In this document: in pieces, positions 6,834 through 14,412 of the stretch | Layout of the letters: the number at the start of each line of letters is the position of its first letter | Position numbering within the stretch: the first letter of the stretch is position 1 | Assembly: GCA_028279375.1 (NCBI GenBank) | Contig: JANQNW010000019.1 | Span: 62,001 to 126,000 of the forward strand | Source of the DNA: Phycisphaerales bacterium | Lineage (GTDB): Bacteria; Planctomycetota; Phycisphaerae; Phycisphaerales; UBA1924 | Length of the DNA: 64,000 bases | Direction of reading: 5' to 3' | Translations under genes and position numbers: made by a program | The notes under the pieces: generated by a model | Databases searched by the model: none | Seen by the model: only the letters and a program-made list of their open reading frames with translations | What the model was told of the DNA's origin: nothing

Positions 6834-8702
6834 CTAGTTTTCCGGAATCTGCGTTCGCCAAGCTCTCACCATCGCAGTGTAGTCCTCAGTCGCAAGCGGC
6901 TGTGTCCAGCCGACACGTGCCGCCCGCTTCCCATCTTTGCCGCACTTCGTGACAACCAGTGGGTCATGGCTATCAGGGCAATTCTCATCCTTCGGTCTGT
7001 CGATCATGACTCTCACGGGCATGTTCACAGATTCACCAACCAAGAGTGCTTCACCTGTTCGCAGAATTGGCAGCATGGCAAACAGGCCTTCAAGACCATC
7101 TGAAGAGCACGAACGAATGTGCCCGCGATCCGATTCGTTAGTCAGGCGAAGTGCGATCGTAGTACCGCACTGCGAAAGAATGGTGCTATCAATCTCTGAC
7201 GGTCGCTGGCTCACAAGCATCAGACCAACGCCATACTTGCGGCCTTCTTTTGCGATCTGGCGAGCAGCAACAGAAGCACGACTCTTCGACTCGTGTCCGA
7301 GATAAGAATGAGCCTCTTCCAGAACAATGAGCAGAGGTCGATCTCGGCCGCCTTCAGGACTTTTCCTACCCCAGAATAGCCCGTCGTACAGAATTCGCAG
7401 CATCGCCCCAACGAGATCGTCCAGCACACCCTTTGGGATTCCGGATAGGTCGAATACTGAGATGGGCCTCTTGCTACCAAGCCAACTACTGAGCAGCGAG
7501 TCAAGATCAGCGGTCGTGCTGCCATTTTTGGTAACAGACCACTCTCCAGGCTGGAACAGGAACTTCATCCGAGGATCACGAAGTTTGACCTCTAGGCTGT
7601 CGAGGTGCGTGCGCGATTGCCCTGAGTACTCGCCTTTGTATACCTTTGGGTTTGCTCCAGTAGACTGATCCACGGGAAGAAACATTGGCCGCAACAACTG
7701 GTCACTGTCACCCACCAAATCCTTCGGGGGCTCTCCGTATTGCTGATACGCTCTTGAATCAACGGTCTGGTTCTGCTGGGGACTGACCGTGTGGTTGGCA
7801 CATTGAACGGTGTAGAGGTGGAGCCAGAGCTCGCGGACTGAAAAGGGAAGCGGAGTGTCAACTGTTATGTCAGCCTCTGGAATCCCGTGATCATTCTCGG
7901 CTGGCCTCGATATCCTCCGCTTGTCCAGGATCCACTCTTGGGTGAGCGCCAAAGGTGTTCCAGATAGCGGCCCCATTGAAATCGCAGTGAATTCGTCAGC
8001 AGTCAGAGCCCAGTAAGGAACATGCAGCTCCTTCTCGCCTCTCGAACTGTCCGCACCGATTCGGAACACATTTGCTCGGTCTCCGAACGCGCCCGCATAC
8101 TCACCATGAAGATCGAGCAGTACTATGCGGGCTGCGGGAAACTTGGTCTCATCTGACACGGCACAAAGAAGGCTAGCGACAGCGGTAGACTTGCCCGAAC
8201 CTGTGCTACCGACAACTGTGCAATGCCGACTAACGAGTCGATTGAGATCCACATATGCCCGAATACCCTCCGAGCTTGCAACTCGTCCAAGAGCAACGTG
8301 CGATTCCGCGTCTGTCGGCGCATAGACCGAGCGAAGATCCGTTTCCGTGACGATGTGTACAGAGTCTCCGATCGATGGGTACTGCGAAATTCCGCGCTCA
8401 AAATCCTCGCCCCGACGCCCCTCTCCGACGAGTTCAATCCGCAGCCACCGACTTCCAAGTTGTGGTATCGCTTCAGGGGGGCCGGGGGCCGCGCCCGCGC
8501 CCACCTGTACGACAATGCCGAAAAGATCAACGTACCCAGCAGGAATGCGGACAAAACTCCCGACCTGGCCGACGCGGTAACCCTCCCCTCGGACAAAGAC
8601 GAGGCCGTGAGCCGTTTCAGAGTCGAGCTTGACACTAACCCGCGAGCCTGTGACATCCTCGACCGTACCCAGTCTCGTCGGATCTGGATCAGAGTGCGGC
8701 AT
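6834..8702 (-). CDS. herA: HerA-like DUF87 ATPase/translocase of a SIR2-HerA defence pair
   Basis: A 622-aa AAA+/FtsK-HerA ATPase. Residues 1-150 form the N-terminal HAS-barrel-like part. Walker A is GSTGSGKS (165-172), a HerA-typical LDLHGEY follows at 196-202, Walker B is IVLEEAH (459-465), and SQRPSEID (498-505) is the sensor region of the family. The ORF extends up to 8894, but ATG 8702 is preferred: AGGAGTGAGG precedes it and it overlaps the SIR2 stop by only 14 bases. In known SIR2-HerA systems HerA forms a ring that assembles with and activates the SIR2 NADase. Motifs are intact, so it is expected to be active. Confidence 0.88.
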   Translation of the reverse strand: MPHSDPDPTRLGTVEDVTGSRVSVKLDSETAHGLVFVRGEGYRVGQVGSFVRIPAGYVDLFGIVVQVGAGAAPGPPEAIPQLGSRWLRIELVGEGRRGEDFERGISQYPSIGDSVHIVTETDLRSVYAPTDAESHVALGRVASSEGIRAYVDLNRLVSRHCTVVGSTGSGKSTAVASLLCAVSDETKFPAARIVLLDLHGEYAGAFGDRANVFRIGADSSRGEKELHVPYWALTADEFTAISMGPLSGTPLALTQEWILDKRRISRPAENDHGIPEADITVDTPLPFSVRELWLHLYTVQCANHTVSPQQNQTVDSRAYQQYGEPPKDLVGDSDQLLRPMFLPVDQSTGANPKVYKGEYSGQSRTHLDSLEVKLRDPRMKFLFQPGEWSVTKNGSTTADLDSLLSSWLGSKRPISVFDLSGIPKGVLDDLVGAMLRILYDGLFWGRKSPEGGRDRPLLIVLEEAHSYLGHESKSRASVAARQIAKEGRKYGVGLMLVSQRPSEIDSTILSQCGTTIALRLTNESDRGHIRSCSSDGLEGLFAMLPILRTGEALLVGESVNMPVRVMIDRPKDENCPDSHDPLVVTKCGKDGKRAARVGWTQPLATEDYTAMVRAWRTQIPEN

Positions 8703-10014
8703 GTTCGACCTCACTCCTATCGCTATAGAGTTGCTCGAGGAATAGCGTGAAGTAATGAAAGTCGCCGAGCCTGCAGCGCACCGATTCAGTGGAACCAGTT
8801 GCTGCGGTGCGATCACCAGATTCACCCTGAATCCAGACATCTGATTCGCCTGCATCGGAATGAAGTGACGCATATGCCGCCGCTCTGGTTCCAACTACCG
8901 CACCGTCGCATGCTAGGACAGTCATGTTCGGTTGTTCGCTTGCAAATTTCACCACAGTCTCTGACTCGGCGAGCGAGCCATACGCCAATACAAAACACTG
9001 GGCGGCCTGGTTTCCCCGAAGTCCATCCAGGAGAACTTCATTAAGATGATCATCAGAAAAGGAGTATCCGCACACCACCAGTACAGGCGGACCGAATACT
9101 GGTGCAGCGGCAGTCGGACGGAAGAATGCGCGAAGTCGATCGATCATCGCGAGATATGGCATTCGACGACTCTGATCGTATTTCAGGTGTGACGGGTAGA
9201 TCATCGCTTTGCCTTCCGCAGCAGGACCTTGTGCTCGAAAGACTGCGCCGTCCTCGCGGCGCTGCCAATTGATGGACCCGTGTAGTTTCCACAGTCGCGC
9301 CCATCTGCGAGGAAGAGCATCCTGTTCAATAGATGCGATATCAAAGAAGGGTTCGCGGGAACCCACGAAGCCATCGAAGTGAGGCATTCTCTGGCATTCG
9401 AACGCCTCTTCGATGAGCAAGTCATAGTTGGGCGTAAACAGGTCAATGGGGGCGGTACGCTGTAGACCGCCGACCCATGATGCGAGTCGATGATAAGAGC
9501 AACGGTATGAAGGGAGAGGTTTTCCTACGGCAGACACCACCAGATCGCATACCTTCCGATCCAGTATCTCAAGCGTGTCCTTACTGAGTCCGTCAACCTC
9601 CCCAGTGCCTCGCCTTGCTGTTAGTGTCCGCAACTCTGAGAGAATGTGCTCGATGTTGGGAGATTCCTCGCCACCATCTTTGCAGGCTCGGGAAAGCTTG
9701 TCCCAGCTCGGAGCCAGCTTGTCATCAGTTCCCTTGCCAGCGTCCGAGGCCTCCAGCTCGGCTCGCACATCGGACGTTAGCCGCGCAACATCTGGGATTA
9801 GTGGCTTAGTTCTTTTCCCGTCCTGATCGTAAATACCAGATGGGCATCCTGCGCCCAGGAAACACCCTATCCGGATCTTGTCGGATTGCAGCGCATCTCG
9901 CAACAGTCTCGCTTGCCGCAGGACATCATGTTGATAGCGGGGTCCAGTCTCCGGTGGTGGGGTATCCGTCGTCGCAGGAACGGATCCCGAACTGGGGGTG
10001 GGTGCAGTTGTCAT
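8689..10014 (-). CDS. SIR2-family NADase, effector of SIR2-HerA defence
   Basis: A 441-aa protein with the SIR2_2 pattern of defence enzymes: CFLGAGCPSG at 51-60 (NAD-binding loop), FTPNYD at 193-198 (the TxNYD motif), KLHGSINW at 243-250 with the catalytic-position His at 245, and VCGYSFSDDHLNE near 315. The first 25 residues are Pro/Thr-rich and probably disordered. The start at 10014 has GGGAGG seven bases upstream. In characterised systems such proteins deplete NAD+ when phage infection is sensed, acting with HerA; that is family knowledge, and the tight overlap with herA supports the pairing here. Residues after about 380 have no assignment I can make. Confidence 0.88.
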   Translation of the reverse strand: MTTAPTPSSGSVPATTDTPPPETGPRYQHDVLRQARLLRDALQSDKIRIGCFLGAGCPSGIYDQDGKRTKPLIPDVARLTSDVRAELEASDAGKGTDDKLAPSWDKLSRACKDGGEESPNIEHILSELRTLTARRGTGEVDGLSKDTLEILDRKVCDLVVSAVGKPLPSYRCSYHRLASWVGGLQRTAPIDLFTPNYDLLIEEAFECQRMPHFDGFVGSREPFFDIASIEQDALPRRWARLWKLHGSINWQRREDGAVFRAQGPAAEGKAMIYPSHLKYDQSRRMPYLAMIDRLRAFFRPTAAAPVFGPPVLVVCGYSFSDDHLNEVLLDGLRGNQAAQCFVLAYGSLAESETVVKFASEQPNMTVLACDGAVVGTRAAAYASLHSDAGESDVWIQGESGDRTAATGSTESVRCRLGDFHYFTLFLEQLYSDRSEVEHAAL

Positions 10015-10798
10015 TTAGCCTCCCTCGCGTCCTGTCCCGCGAATAATCATTGAAGAACCTGCCTTAGTGAACTTGCCGAAGTCATGCGCCATTGCGACGA
10101 CAACTACGGTTTCGAGTGCCTTGTTGTGCTCGCGTCCACAGTCTTTTTTCGCCTGCATTCGGCTACCCATTAAACTATGCGACTGCGTCAATGACTGTCA
10201 CCCCCCTGACGGCCCCCTACTCGTTAGAGAGACTCCCAGCCGATTTCTCTCCCTCCGAACCTCCCGCTCTTCCGTGCTTAATGCGCTCAGCTCGAACGAC
10301 AACCAGGACAGAGCGACGGCGCCCCCTGTCCGACGGAACGCCTGGGAACGGGCCGTCAACCGACACCGAATCTACGGCCAGCTCAAGACCACCGATGAGC
10401 AACATCGACCCGAACTCACCAACCGCCTGAACGGCGATGCGACTGAGCGCGATGATTGGTGCCTCCTCAATGAAGTTCGTCGCCGTTGAGACCCCAATCG
10501 GCGCCGAATGCTTGATGTGCAAACTCAGAAACCTCTGTGAAACGTGGTTCGATCAGCCACTGAGAATGCACTGCGCGCACCGAGCTGCTGGCAAAGTTGG
10601 AAGTTCTCAACTAGATCAAGCTGAAGGCAATCAGGCCTTAGGCGTTGGTCGAGGCATTCCTGGGGCAGCCTCGCGCCTGATGTGCTACGCCGCGTCCGCG
10701 ACGCGGCGGACCGAACCAGGGCTGCTCCCAGCTAATGAAAAGAGGGGCGCCAGCCTGAGCTGACGCCCCTCGGGTTACGGTATCGACGTAGAGGATGC
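10015..10798. other. 784-bp gap with no convincing gene
   Basis: This spacer lies between the SIR2 start and the DGQHR stop, both on the minus strand. Open frames exist on both strands (for example 10217-10522 minus and 10437-10763 plus), but their compositions look random and none has a ribosome-binding site or known motif. The SIR2 operon promoter should lie in the right half of the first 150 bases; I could not pick one. It may hold decayed cargo. Confidence 0.5.
10738..10771 (-). terminator. Rho-independent terminator of the DGQHR gene
   Basis: Arms 10742-10754 and 10759-10771 give a 13-bp stem with a 4-nt loop; one pair is G-U only when read on the minus strand. Read on that strand it is followed by four U residues (10738-10741). 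It lies 28 bases past the DGQHR stop codon. Confidence 0.8.
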
Positions 10799-11962
10799 TC
10801 AGGCCAGGGAGGCAGTGGCCTCAGGCGTGATCACCACTTCGCAGGGGCGATACACGAGCTGGTAGAGGAGCTCGTAGAGTTCCTTCTGACCGGCGAAACC
10901 GGCCTGGCTCCGCATCCAGGGATTGTCTTCCCGCTTCTCCCAATCCACTTCAGAGAGATGCAGGGTCAGTTCCTCCAGGCGGTTCGGGTTCATCGGAGTG
11001 TCGATGTGAGTCTTGATGATGTCGTGTCCCAGCTTCGCGAGGGACGCAACGCCCACGAGGTCCTTAATTCGGTAACGGATCTTCACCTCCCGCAACTCAC
11101 CCGTGACAGGATCTTCTTCTTCCTTCGTCGCGGGATCATTGAACCAGGCGTCATTGCACGCCTCGGAGACCGCCCGCCAATAGCGCTTGGCGATCGCGAG
11201 CGGAAGCGCCGGATCGATGGCCGTCAGACGATCCAGCAGAGTCTTCGGAAACATGTTCGCAGTTGAACGGCGCAGTCCCTCGTAAGTGACCGGACGGTTG
11301 GGATCACGCACGCCGGTCATGTTAATCTGCTCCTCGCCGTCGATCGGTCCCCAGACGGAGTCGCCGTCACGGCAAAGGCCGAACGCGATGCGCCGGATCT
11401 GCTGGGCGTATCCGACCTGGTCCGCCTCAGTGATGTCGCCACGCGTGGTTTCGATCAGCGCCTTGGGCAGCTTGCGCTGCGTCACGTTTATGACATTGAA
11501 CAACTCCGCTTCCTCGACGAAGCTCATTCCGAAGAACAGCAACATCGGGATCGACGGCGAGAACGTGGGATCATTCTTCCAGGCTTCGATCAAGCCATAG
11601 GCGCGGTGCTGACCGTCAACGACGGACAATGCCTGATGCCCGAACCGCGCCACGATCGCGTCGGCGTCTCCGGCTGCAAGCATCTCCATCATCGCCTCGA
11701 TGTCCTTTTCGCTATTCAGACGGACGGAGATGATCAGCGGCGTGATCTTGAAGCGGTTGTCGCCCGTCGTGAAGTGCTTGGCGATTTCCTTGAAACGCTT
11801 CTGCATCGGAGGGCGCTGATAGCCGTGGAGATTCCCGGCGTTCGACAGAGGGTCGGTCGTTTCGTAGGTCGACACGAAGAGCACCTTCGCAGCGACGTCC
11901 GGGCGGATGGTGGCGAACGCGGTGCGACCGGGTTCGACGAAACTGATCTCATGAGCCTTCAT
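10799..11962 (-). CDS. DGQHR-domain protein, DndB-like
   Basis: A 387-aa protein with the hallmark SVVDGQHRAYGL near residue 125. The neighbouring pattern (ELFNVINVTQRKLPKAL) also fits DGQHR/DndB proteins. Start at ATG 11962, preceded by AAGGAG; the longer frame lacks a start signal. DndB represses the DNA phosphorothioation operon, and other DGQHR proteins occur in mobile islands with unclear roles. No dndA, C, D or E gene is present here, so this is a stand-alone member. It is transcribed away from the RHH-Xis-Int operon, with about 240 bases between the two starts, and has its own terminator. Confidence 0.8.
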   Translation of the reverse strand: MKAHEISFVEPGRTAFATIRPDVAAKVLFVSTYETTDPLSNAGNLHGYQRPPMQKRFKEIAKHFTTGDNRFKITPLIISVRLNSEKDIEAMMEMLAAGDADAIVARFGHQALSVVDGQHRAYGLIEAWKNDPTFSPSIPMLLFFGMSFVEEAELFNVINVTQRKLPKALIETTRGDITEADQVGYAQQIRRIAFGLCRDGDSVWGPIDGEEQINMTGVRDPNRPVTYEGLRRSTANMFPKTLLDRLTAIDPALPLAIAKRYWRAVSEACNDAWFNDPATKEEEDPVTGELREVKIRYRIKDLVGVASLAKLGHDIIKTHIDTPMNPNRLEELTLHLSEVDWEKREDNPWMRSQAGFAGQKELYELLYQLVYRPCEVVITPEATASLA

Positions 11963-12121
11963 TTCGAAGCTCCTTCTTTTCGCCGCCTCATTCTGGCCTT
12001 CGAGGGCGCCCCACCGACGTGGCGGGCGAAATACGCTCTTGGATGGTTCCGAGAATGAGTGCGACACAGGCACACCATAACACTAATGTCACACTCAAAG
12101 TCCGAAAAAAACGAAGTGGTG

Positions 12122-12138
12122 CCGATAAATCTTATCGG
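12122..12138. promoter_or_regulatory. Palindrome in the divergent control region (possible operator)
   Basis: A perfect 7-3-7 inverted repeat (CCGATAA, ATC, TTATCGG) lies between the divergent DGQHR and RHH genes, 28 bases upstream of the -35 box proposed for the RHH promoter. It is a candidate binding site for the RHH protein or the HTH protein. Function is inferred from symmetry and place. Confidence 0.4.
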
Positions 12139-12166
12139 GCGTCCTGGTGAGCCCAGATCGATGGTC

Positions 12167-12194
12167 TTGACGGTTGAGAAAGTAAGCGTATGAT
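12167..12194 (+). promoter_or_regulatory. Sigma-70-like promoter giving a leaderless transcript of the integration operon
   Basis: TTGACG (12167-12172), a 16-bp spacer and TATGAT (12189-12194) form a good promoter. The -10 box touches the ATG at 12195, and the predicted first transcribed base falls on the A of the second in-frame ATG at 12201. The mRNA would then be leaderless and begin with that codon, which fits the lack of a ribosome-binding site. Confidence 0.6.
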
Positions 12195-12200
12195 ATGAGT

Positions 12201-12557
12201 ATGCAGAAGCTCCGAATCACTACAACAATCCGCCACGACCTCGTCGAGCGCCTCGATCGCCTGGCTGATCTAGAGGATCGGTCGCGCTCGGCGGAGCTGG
12301 AAGCTCTCTTGGAGCTGGCCATCGAAGAGAAGGAGAAGCGGCTCGAGAAGCTCGCTACGCCGATTCTCGGGCCGATCATCGAGAGCATCATCAGCCACCC
12401 GACAATCCTCCCGGCCATCGCCGAGTTGATCGGCGAGGGACTCGACCCTGAGGAGTTCGCGAAGTGGCAGGAGGCCGGGCCGCGCATCTCGCGCACTCGA
12501 GACCGACTCCGCAACGACCAAGGGAGGCGCACTGACCTCCGGCCGGAGGGTTCATGA
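12201..12557 (+). CDS. Ribbon-helix-helix DNA-binding protein, first gene of the integration operon
   Basis: A 118-aa protein (six bases longer if ATG 12195 is used). Residues 1-40 fit a CopG/MetJ-type ribbon-helix-helix: a short strand LRITTTI followed by two helices, HDLVERLDRLADLED and RSAELEALLELAIEE. The rest is helical and charged, with no known motif. I chose 12201 because the promoter's -10 box abuts 12195 and predicts transcription from 12201. It overlaps the next gene by four bases (ATGA). It is probably the regulator of the integration module and perhaps of the divergent DGQHR gene; no toxin gene is seen beside it, so an antitoxin role is less likely. Confidence 0.7.
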   Translation: MQKLRITTTIRHDLVERLDRLADLEDRSRSAELEALLELAIEEKEKRLEKLATPILGPIIESIISHPTILPAIAELIGEGLDPEEFAKWQEAGPRISRTRDRLRNDQGRRTDLRPEGS

Positions 12558-12763
12558 TGGTCCGGCAAAGACCCACACTTGAGTCAGACGTCATTTCCAT
12601 GGATGAAGCGGCGCAGCTGCTCGGCGTCTGTCGCCGATCTGTGGAGCGCCGAATCGCCGAGGGCGAGATCCCGCGCCCAATCAAAATCGGGAGGAGATCG
12701 ATGCTCCTGCTGCAGGATCTTCAGGACTACATCGCGGGTCAACGCAGGAAGCGATCAGTCTAG
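12554..12763 (+). CDS. Excisionase-like helix-turn-helix protein
   Basis: A 69-aa protein with the HTH_17 (excisionase family/MerR-like) pattern: SMDEAAQLLGVCRRSVERRI, then EIPRPIKIGRRSMLL and QDLQDYIA. This is the usual winged-helix of small Xis proteins that bend DNA and steer integrase towards excision. The start overlaps the RHH stop (ATGA) and its stop overlaps the GTG start of the integrase by one base, so the three genes form one translationally coupled unit. An alternative start at the adjacent ATG (12557) would shorten it by one residue. Confidence 0.8.
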   Translation: MMVRQRPTLESDVISMDEAAQLLGVCRRSVERRIAEGEIPRPIKIGRRSMLLLQDLQDYIAGQRRKRSV

Positions 12764-14058
12764 TGCCGCATTCAGTATTCAAGCCAAAGCGAAAGCGCAA
12801 CGGCAGGCGAGTCGAGGGTCGCTATTGGTACGGCCAGTACAAGCTCCCAGGCGACGAGAAGTACACGCGGTTTAGCCTAAAGACGACCGACAAGCGCGTC
12901 GCTGTGAAGCGCCTGAATGAGATGGTGGTGCTCGAGGAGCGGCGGCGCGCTGGCTTAGTTGCACCCGAGATTCAGGTTGCAGCCGCGGCCGCGACGATCG
13001 CCGACCATCTGGATGAGTTCATTCAGTATTTAAAGACTGCGAACCGATCGCGCGAGTATTTCCGCAAAATCCGTGAGCGCGTATCGGCACTTATCGATGC
13101 GTGTGGCTGGGTGCATGTCCGCCATGTGACGGCAGACTCGTTTATCGCCTGGCGAAGTCAGCAGAGCCTGTCAGCGAAGACGCTGAACAGCTACCAGGAC
13201 GCCGCGTGCGGCCTACTCAACTGGCTCAAGATGACCGGCAGGATCGACAGCAATCCCCTCGCCTCTGTTGCGAAGATTGACGGGCGCGGGAAACAGACTG
13301 TCGAGCGCCGAGCATTCACTGACGACGAGATGAAACGGCTAATCGCCGTCAATAGGGAGAGGGGGCGCATATATCTGCTGGCGACTCACACTGGGCTCCG
13401 GAAAGGGGAGCTGCGCGCGCTGCTGTGGCGCGAGATCGACCTGGATAGAGGCGTTCTCTGTCTCCGACCGGAAGCAACCAAATCTCGGCGTGCCGACGTG
13501 CTCCCCCTGAGCCCCTGCGCACAATCCTTGCTGATCGATCTACATCCTCGCCGTGCAGAGTCGAAGAAAGTGTTTGGGAATGGCGTACCGAATCACCACA
13601 CCTTCCATGCTGACCTTCTTAGAGCCGGGATCGAGCGGGTGGATGAGCTGGGCCGTAAAGTCGATTTCCATGCCCTGCGCATGACGTTCATTACCAACCT
13701 GCAGCGGTCAGGAACTTCGCAGCGGACTGCAATGGCACTGGCTCGTCACACTGATCCCCGCCTCACCGCATTCGTCTACACCGACTCAACGATGCTGCCG
13801 CTGGCTGAGGCCGTGTCCACTCTTCCGGCGTATGACGCACACATATACGCACAGGAATCGGTCGCAGGGAGTCTTGCAGAGTCGCAAGCCGGCGCGGCAG
13901 GACCCGCGGGCCAACCTTCGAATAACTCTGCAGAACAAGGATTCTCCGGCGTCTCGACGCGTCGCATTGCGACACAAGAAGACTCCGGACGAGAATGGAG
14001 CCGGGGGGAATCGAACCCCCGTCCCGAAGCAGCCAGAACGATGCCTCTACGCGTGTAG
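12763..14058 (+). CDS. int: Tyrosine-family integrase of the tmRNA island
   Basis: A 431-aa tyrosine recombinase starting at GTG 12763. Residues 10-60 resemble an arm-binding domain, 78-160 a SAM-like core-binding domain, and 183-345 the catalytic domain with R213 (THTGLRKGEL), K240, H303 and R306 (HALRMTF), H329 (ARHTD) and nucleophile Y339 (FVYTD); all six catalytic positions are present. The last 20 codons (from about residue 412) run antisense through the tmRNA 3' end, giving the WSRGESNPRP tail. Excision would therefore change the C terminus. It should catalyse integration at the tmRNA T-arm, matching the 29-bp att repeats. Confidence 0.92.
   Translation: MPHSVFKPKRKRNGRRVEGRYWYGQYKLPGDEKYTRFSLKTTDKRVAVKRLNEMVVLEERRRAGLVAPEIQVAAAAATIADHLDEFIQYLKTANRSREYFRKIRERVSALIDACGWVHVRHVTADSFIAWRSQQSLSAKTLNSYQDAACGLLNWLKMTGRIDSNPLASVAKIDGRGKQTVERRAFTDDEMKRLIAVNRERGRIYLLATHTGLRKGELRALLWREIDLDRGVLCLRPEATKSRRADVLPLSPCAQSLLIDLHPRRAESKKVFGNGVPNHHTFHADLLRAGIERVDELGRKVDFHALRMTFITNLQRSGTSQRTAMALARHTDPRLTAFVYTDSTMLPLAEAVSTLPAYDAHIYAQESVAGSLAESQAGAAGPAGQPSNNSAEQGFSGVSTRRIATQEDSGREWSRGESNPRPEAARTMPLRV
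13833..13855 (+). repeat. Candidate integrase arm-type site (right copy, inside int)
   Basis: Partner of 3497-3519, identical at 21 of 23 positions and also holding two ACGCACA units 11 bp apart. It lies within the int coding sequence, after the catalytic domain and 138 bp before attR. Some of the coding sequence here may be constrained as a binding site. Confidence 0.4.
13994..14022. repeat. attR: tmRNA-proximal att repeat
   Basis: This 29-bp copy is part of the functional tmRNA gene (T-stem, T-loop, acceptor 3' strand and discriminator) plus two flanking bases. It is identical to 3436-3464. Confidence 0.9.
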
Positions 14059-14349
14059 TCGTTGATTTAATCTCGGCCTCAGACCGGCCAGCGACAGCCT
14101 GTCAGTCAGCCCAGTTCCCAGGAAACCTCTCACTCTTCAACCTGGTCACACCATTGAAGAGCCAGCCCGAAAGTCGTCAACCGGAGCTCTATCGGGCGTC
14201 GAGCCCCGGTTGCGTTGCCTGATCTCAGGCAGCGAGTGCGTACTGCGGTTCGGCAGTTATAAAAAGTTGCACGCTTGTTGACGCGGCCAGCGTGCGCCGC
14301 GACGCGCCACATCGAACCGGGAGTGCCCGGTCGAAACCATGTCGGCCCC
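13996..14349 (-). ncRNA. ssrA: tmRNA (transfer-messenger RNA)
   Basis: A 354-nt one-piece tmRNA. The 5' end starts GGGGCCGACATGGTTTCGAC and its first 7 bases pair with CGGCTCC at the 3' end with one G-U. The 3' end carries the GGTTCGATTCC T-arm, and the discriminator A is followed by TTC, so CCA is only partly encoded. The tag frame at 14254-14225 reads GCC GAA CCG CAG TAC GCA CTC GCT GCC TGA, giving a tag AEPQYALAA that ends in the ALAA degron recognised by ClpXP-type proteases. tmRNA with SmpB frees stalled ribosomes. The integrase gene overlaps its 3' end on the opposite strand. Confidence 0.95.
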
Positions 14350-14412
14350 AATTGTCAAAGAAGACTGGCAGGCATTATTCGCCGCCATCCGCCGCGAGTC
14401 CAGCGGCAATCT

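Larger units (their letters stand above)
3436..14022. mobile_element. Integrative genomic island inserted in ssrA (tmRNA), with defence cargo
   Basis: The island is bounded by the 29-bp tmRNA-end repeats. It carries a complete integration module at the ssrA end (RHH protein, excisionase-like HTH, tyrosine integrase) and a Rep_trans-type initiator with palindromes at the other end. The cargo between them is a DUF2130 protein, the SIR2-HerA-KTSC operon and a DGQHR protein. The intact tmRNA gene is kept at the integrase end. No capsid, tail, relaxase or conjugation gene is visible, so it probably depends on a helper or on its own Rep for replication after excision. Confidence 0.85.

Noticed and set aside
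10067-10763. Overlapping open frames of 100-140 codons on both strands in the gap between SIR2 and DGQHR genes
   Set aside because: No ribosome-binding site, no recognisable motif, and several frames overlap each other as expected of non-coding high-GC sequence.
3436-14022. Island interpreted as a prophage
   Set aside because: No terminase, portal, capsid, tail or lysis gene is present; only integration, replication and defence-type genes are seen.
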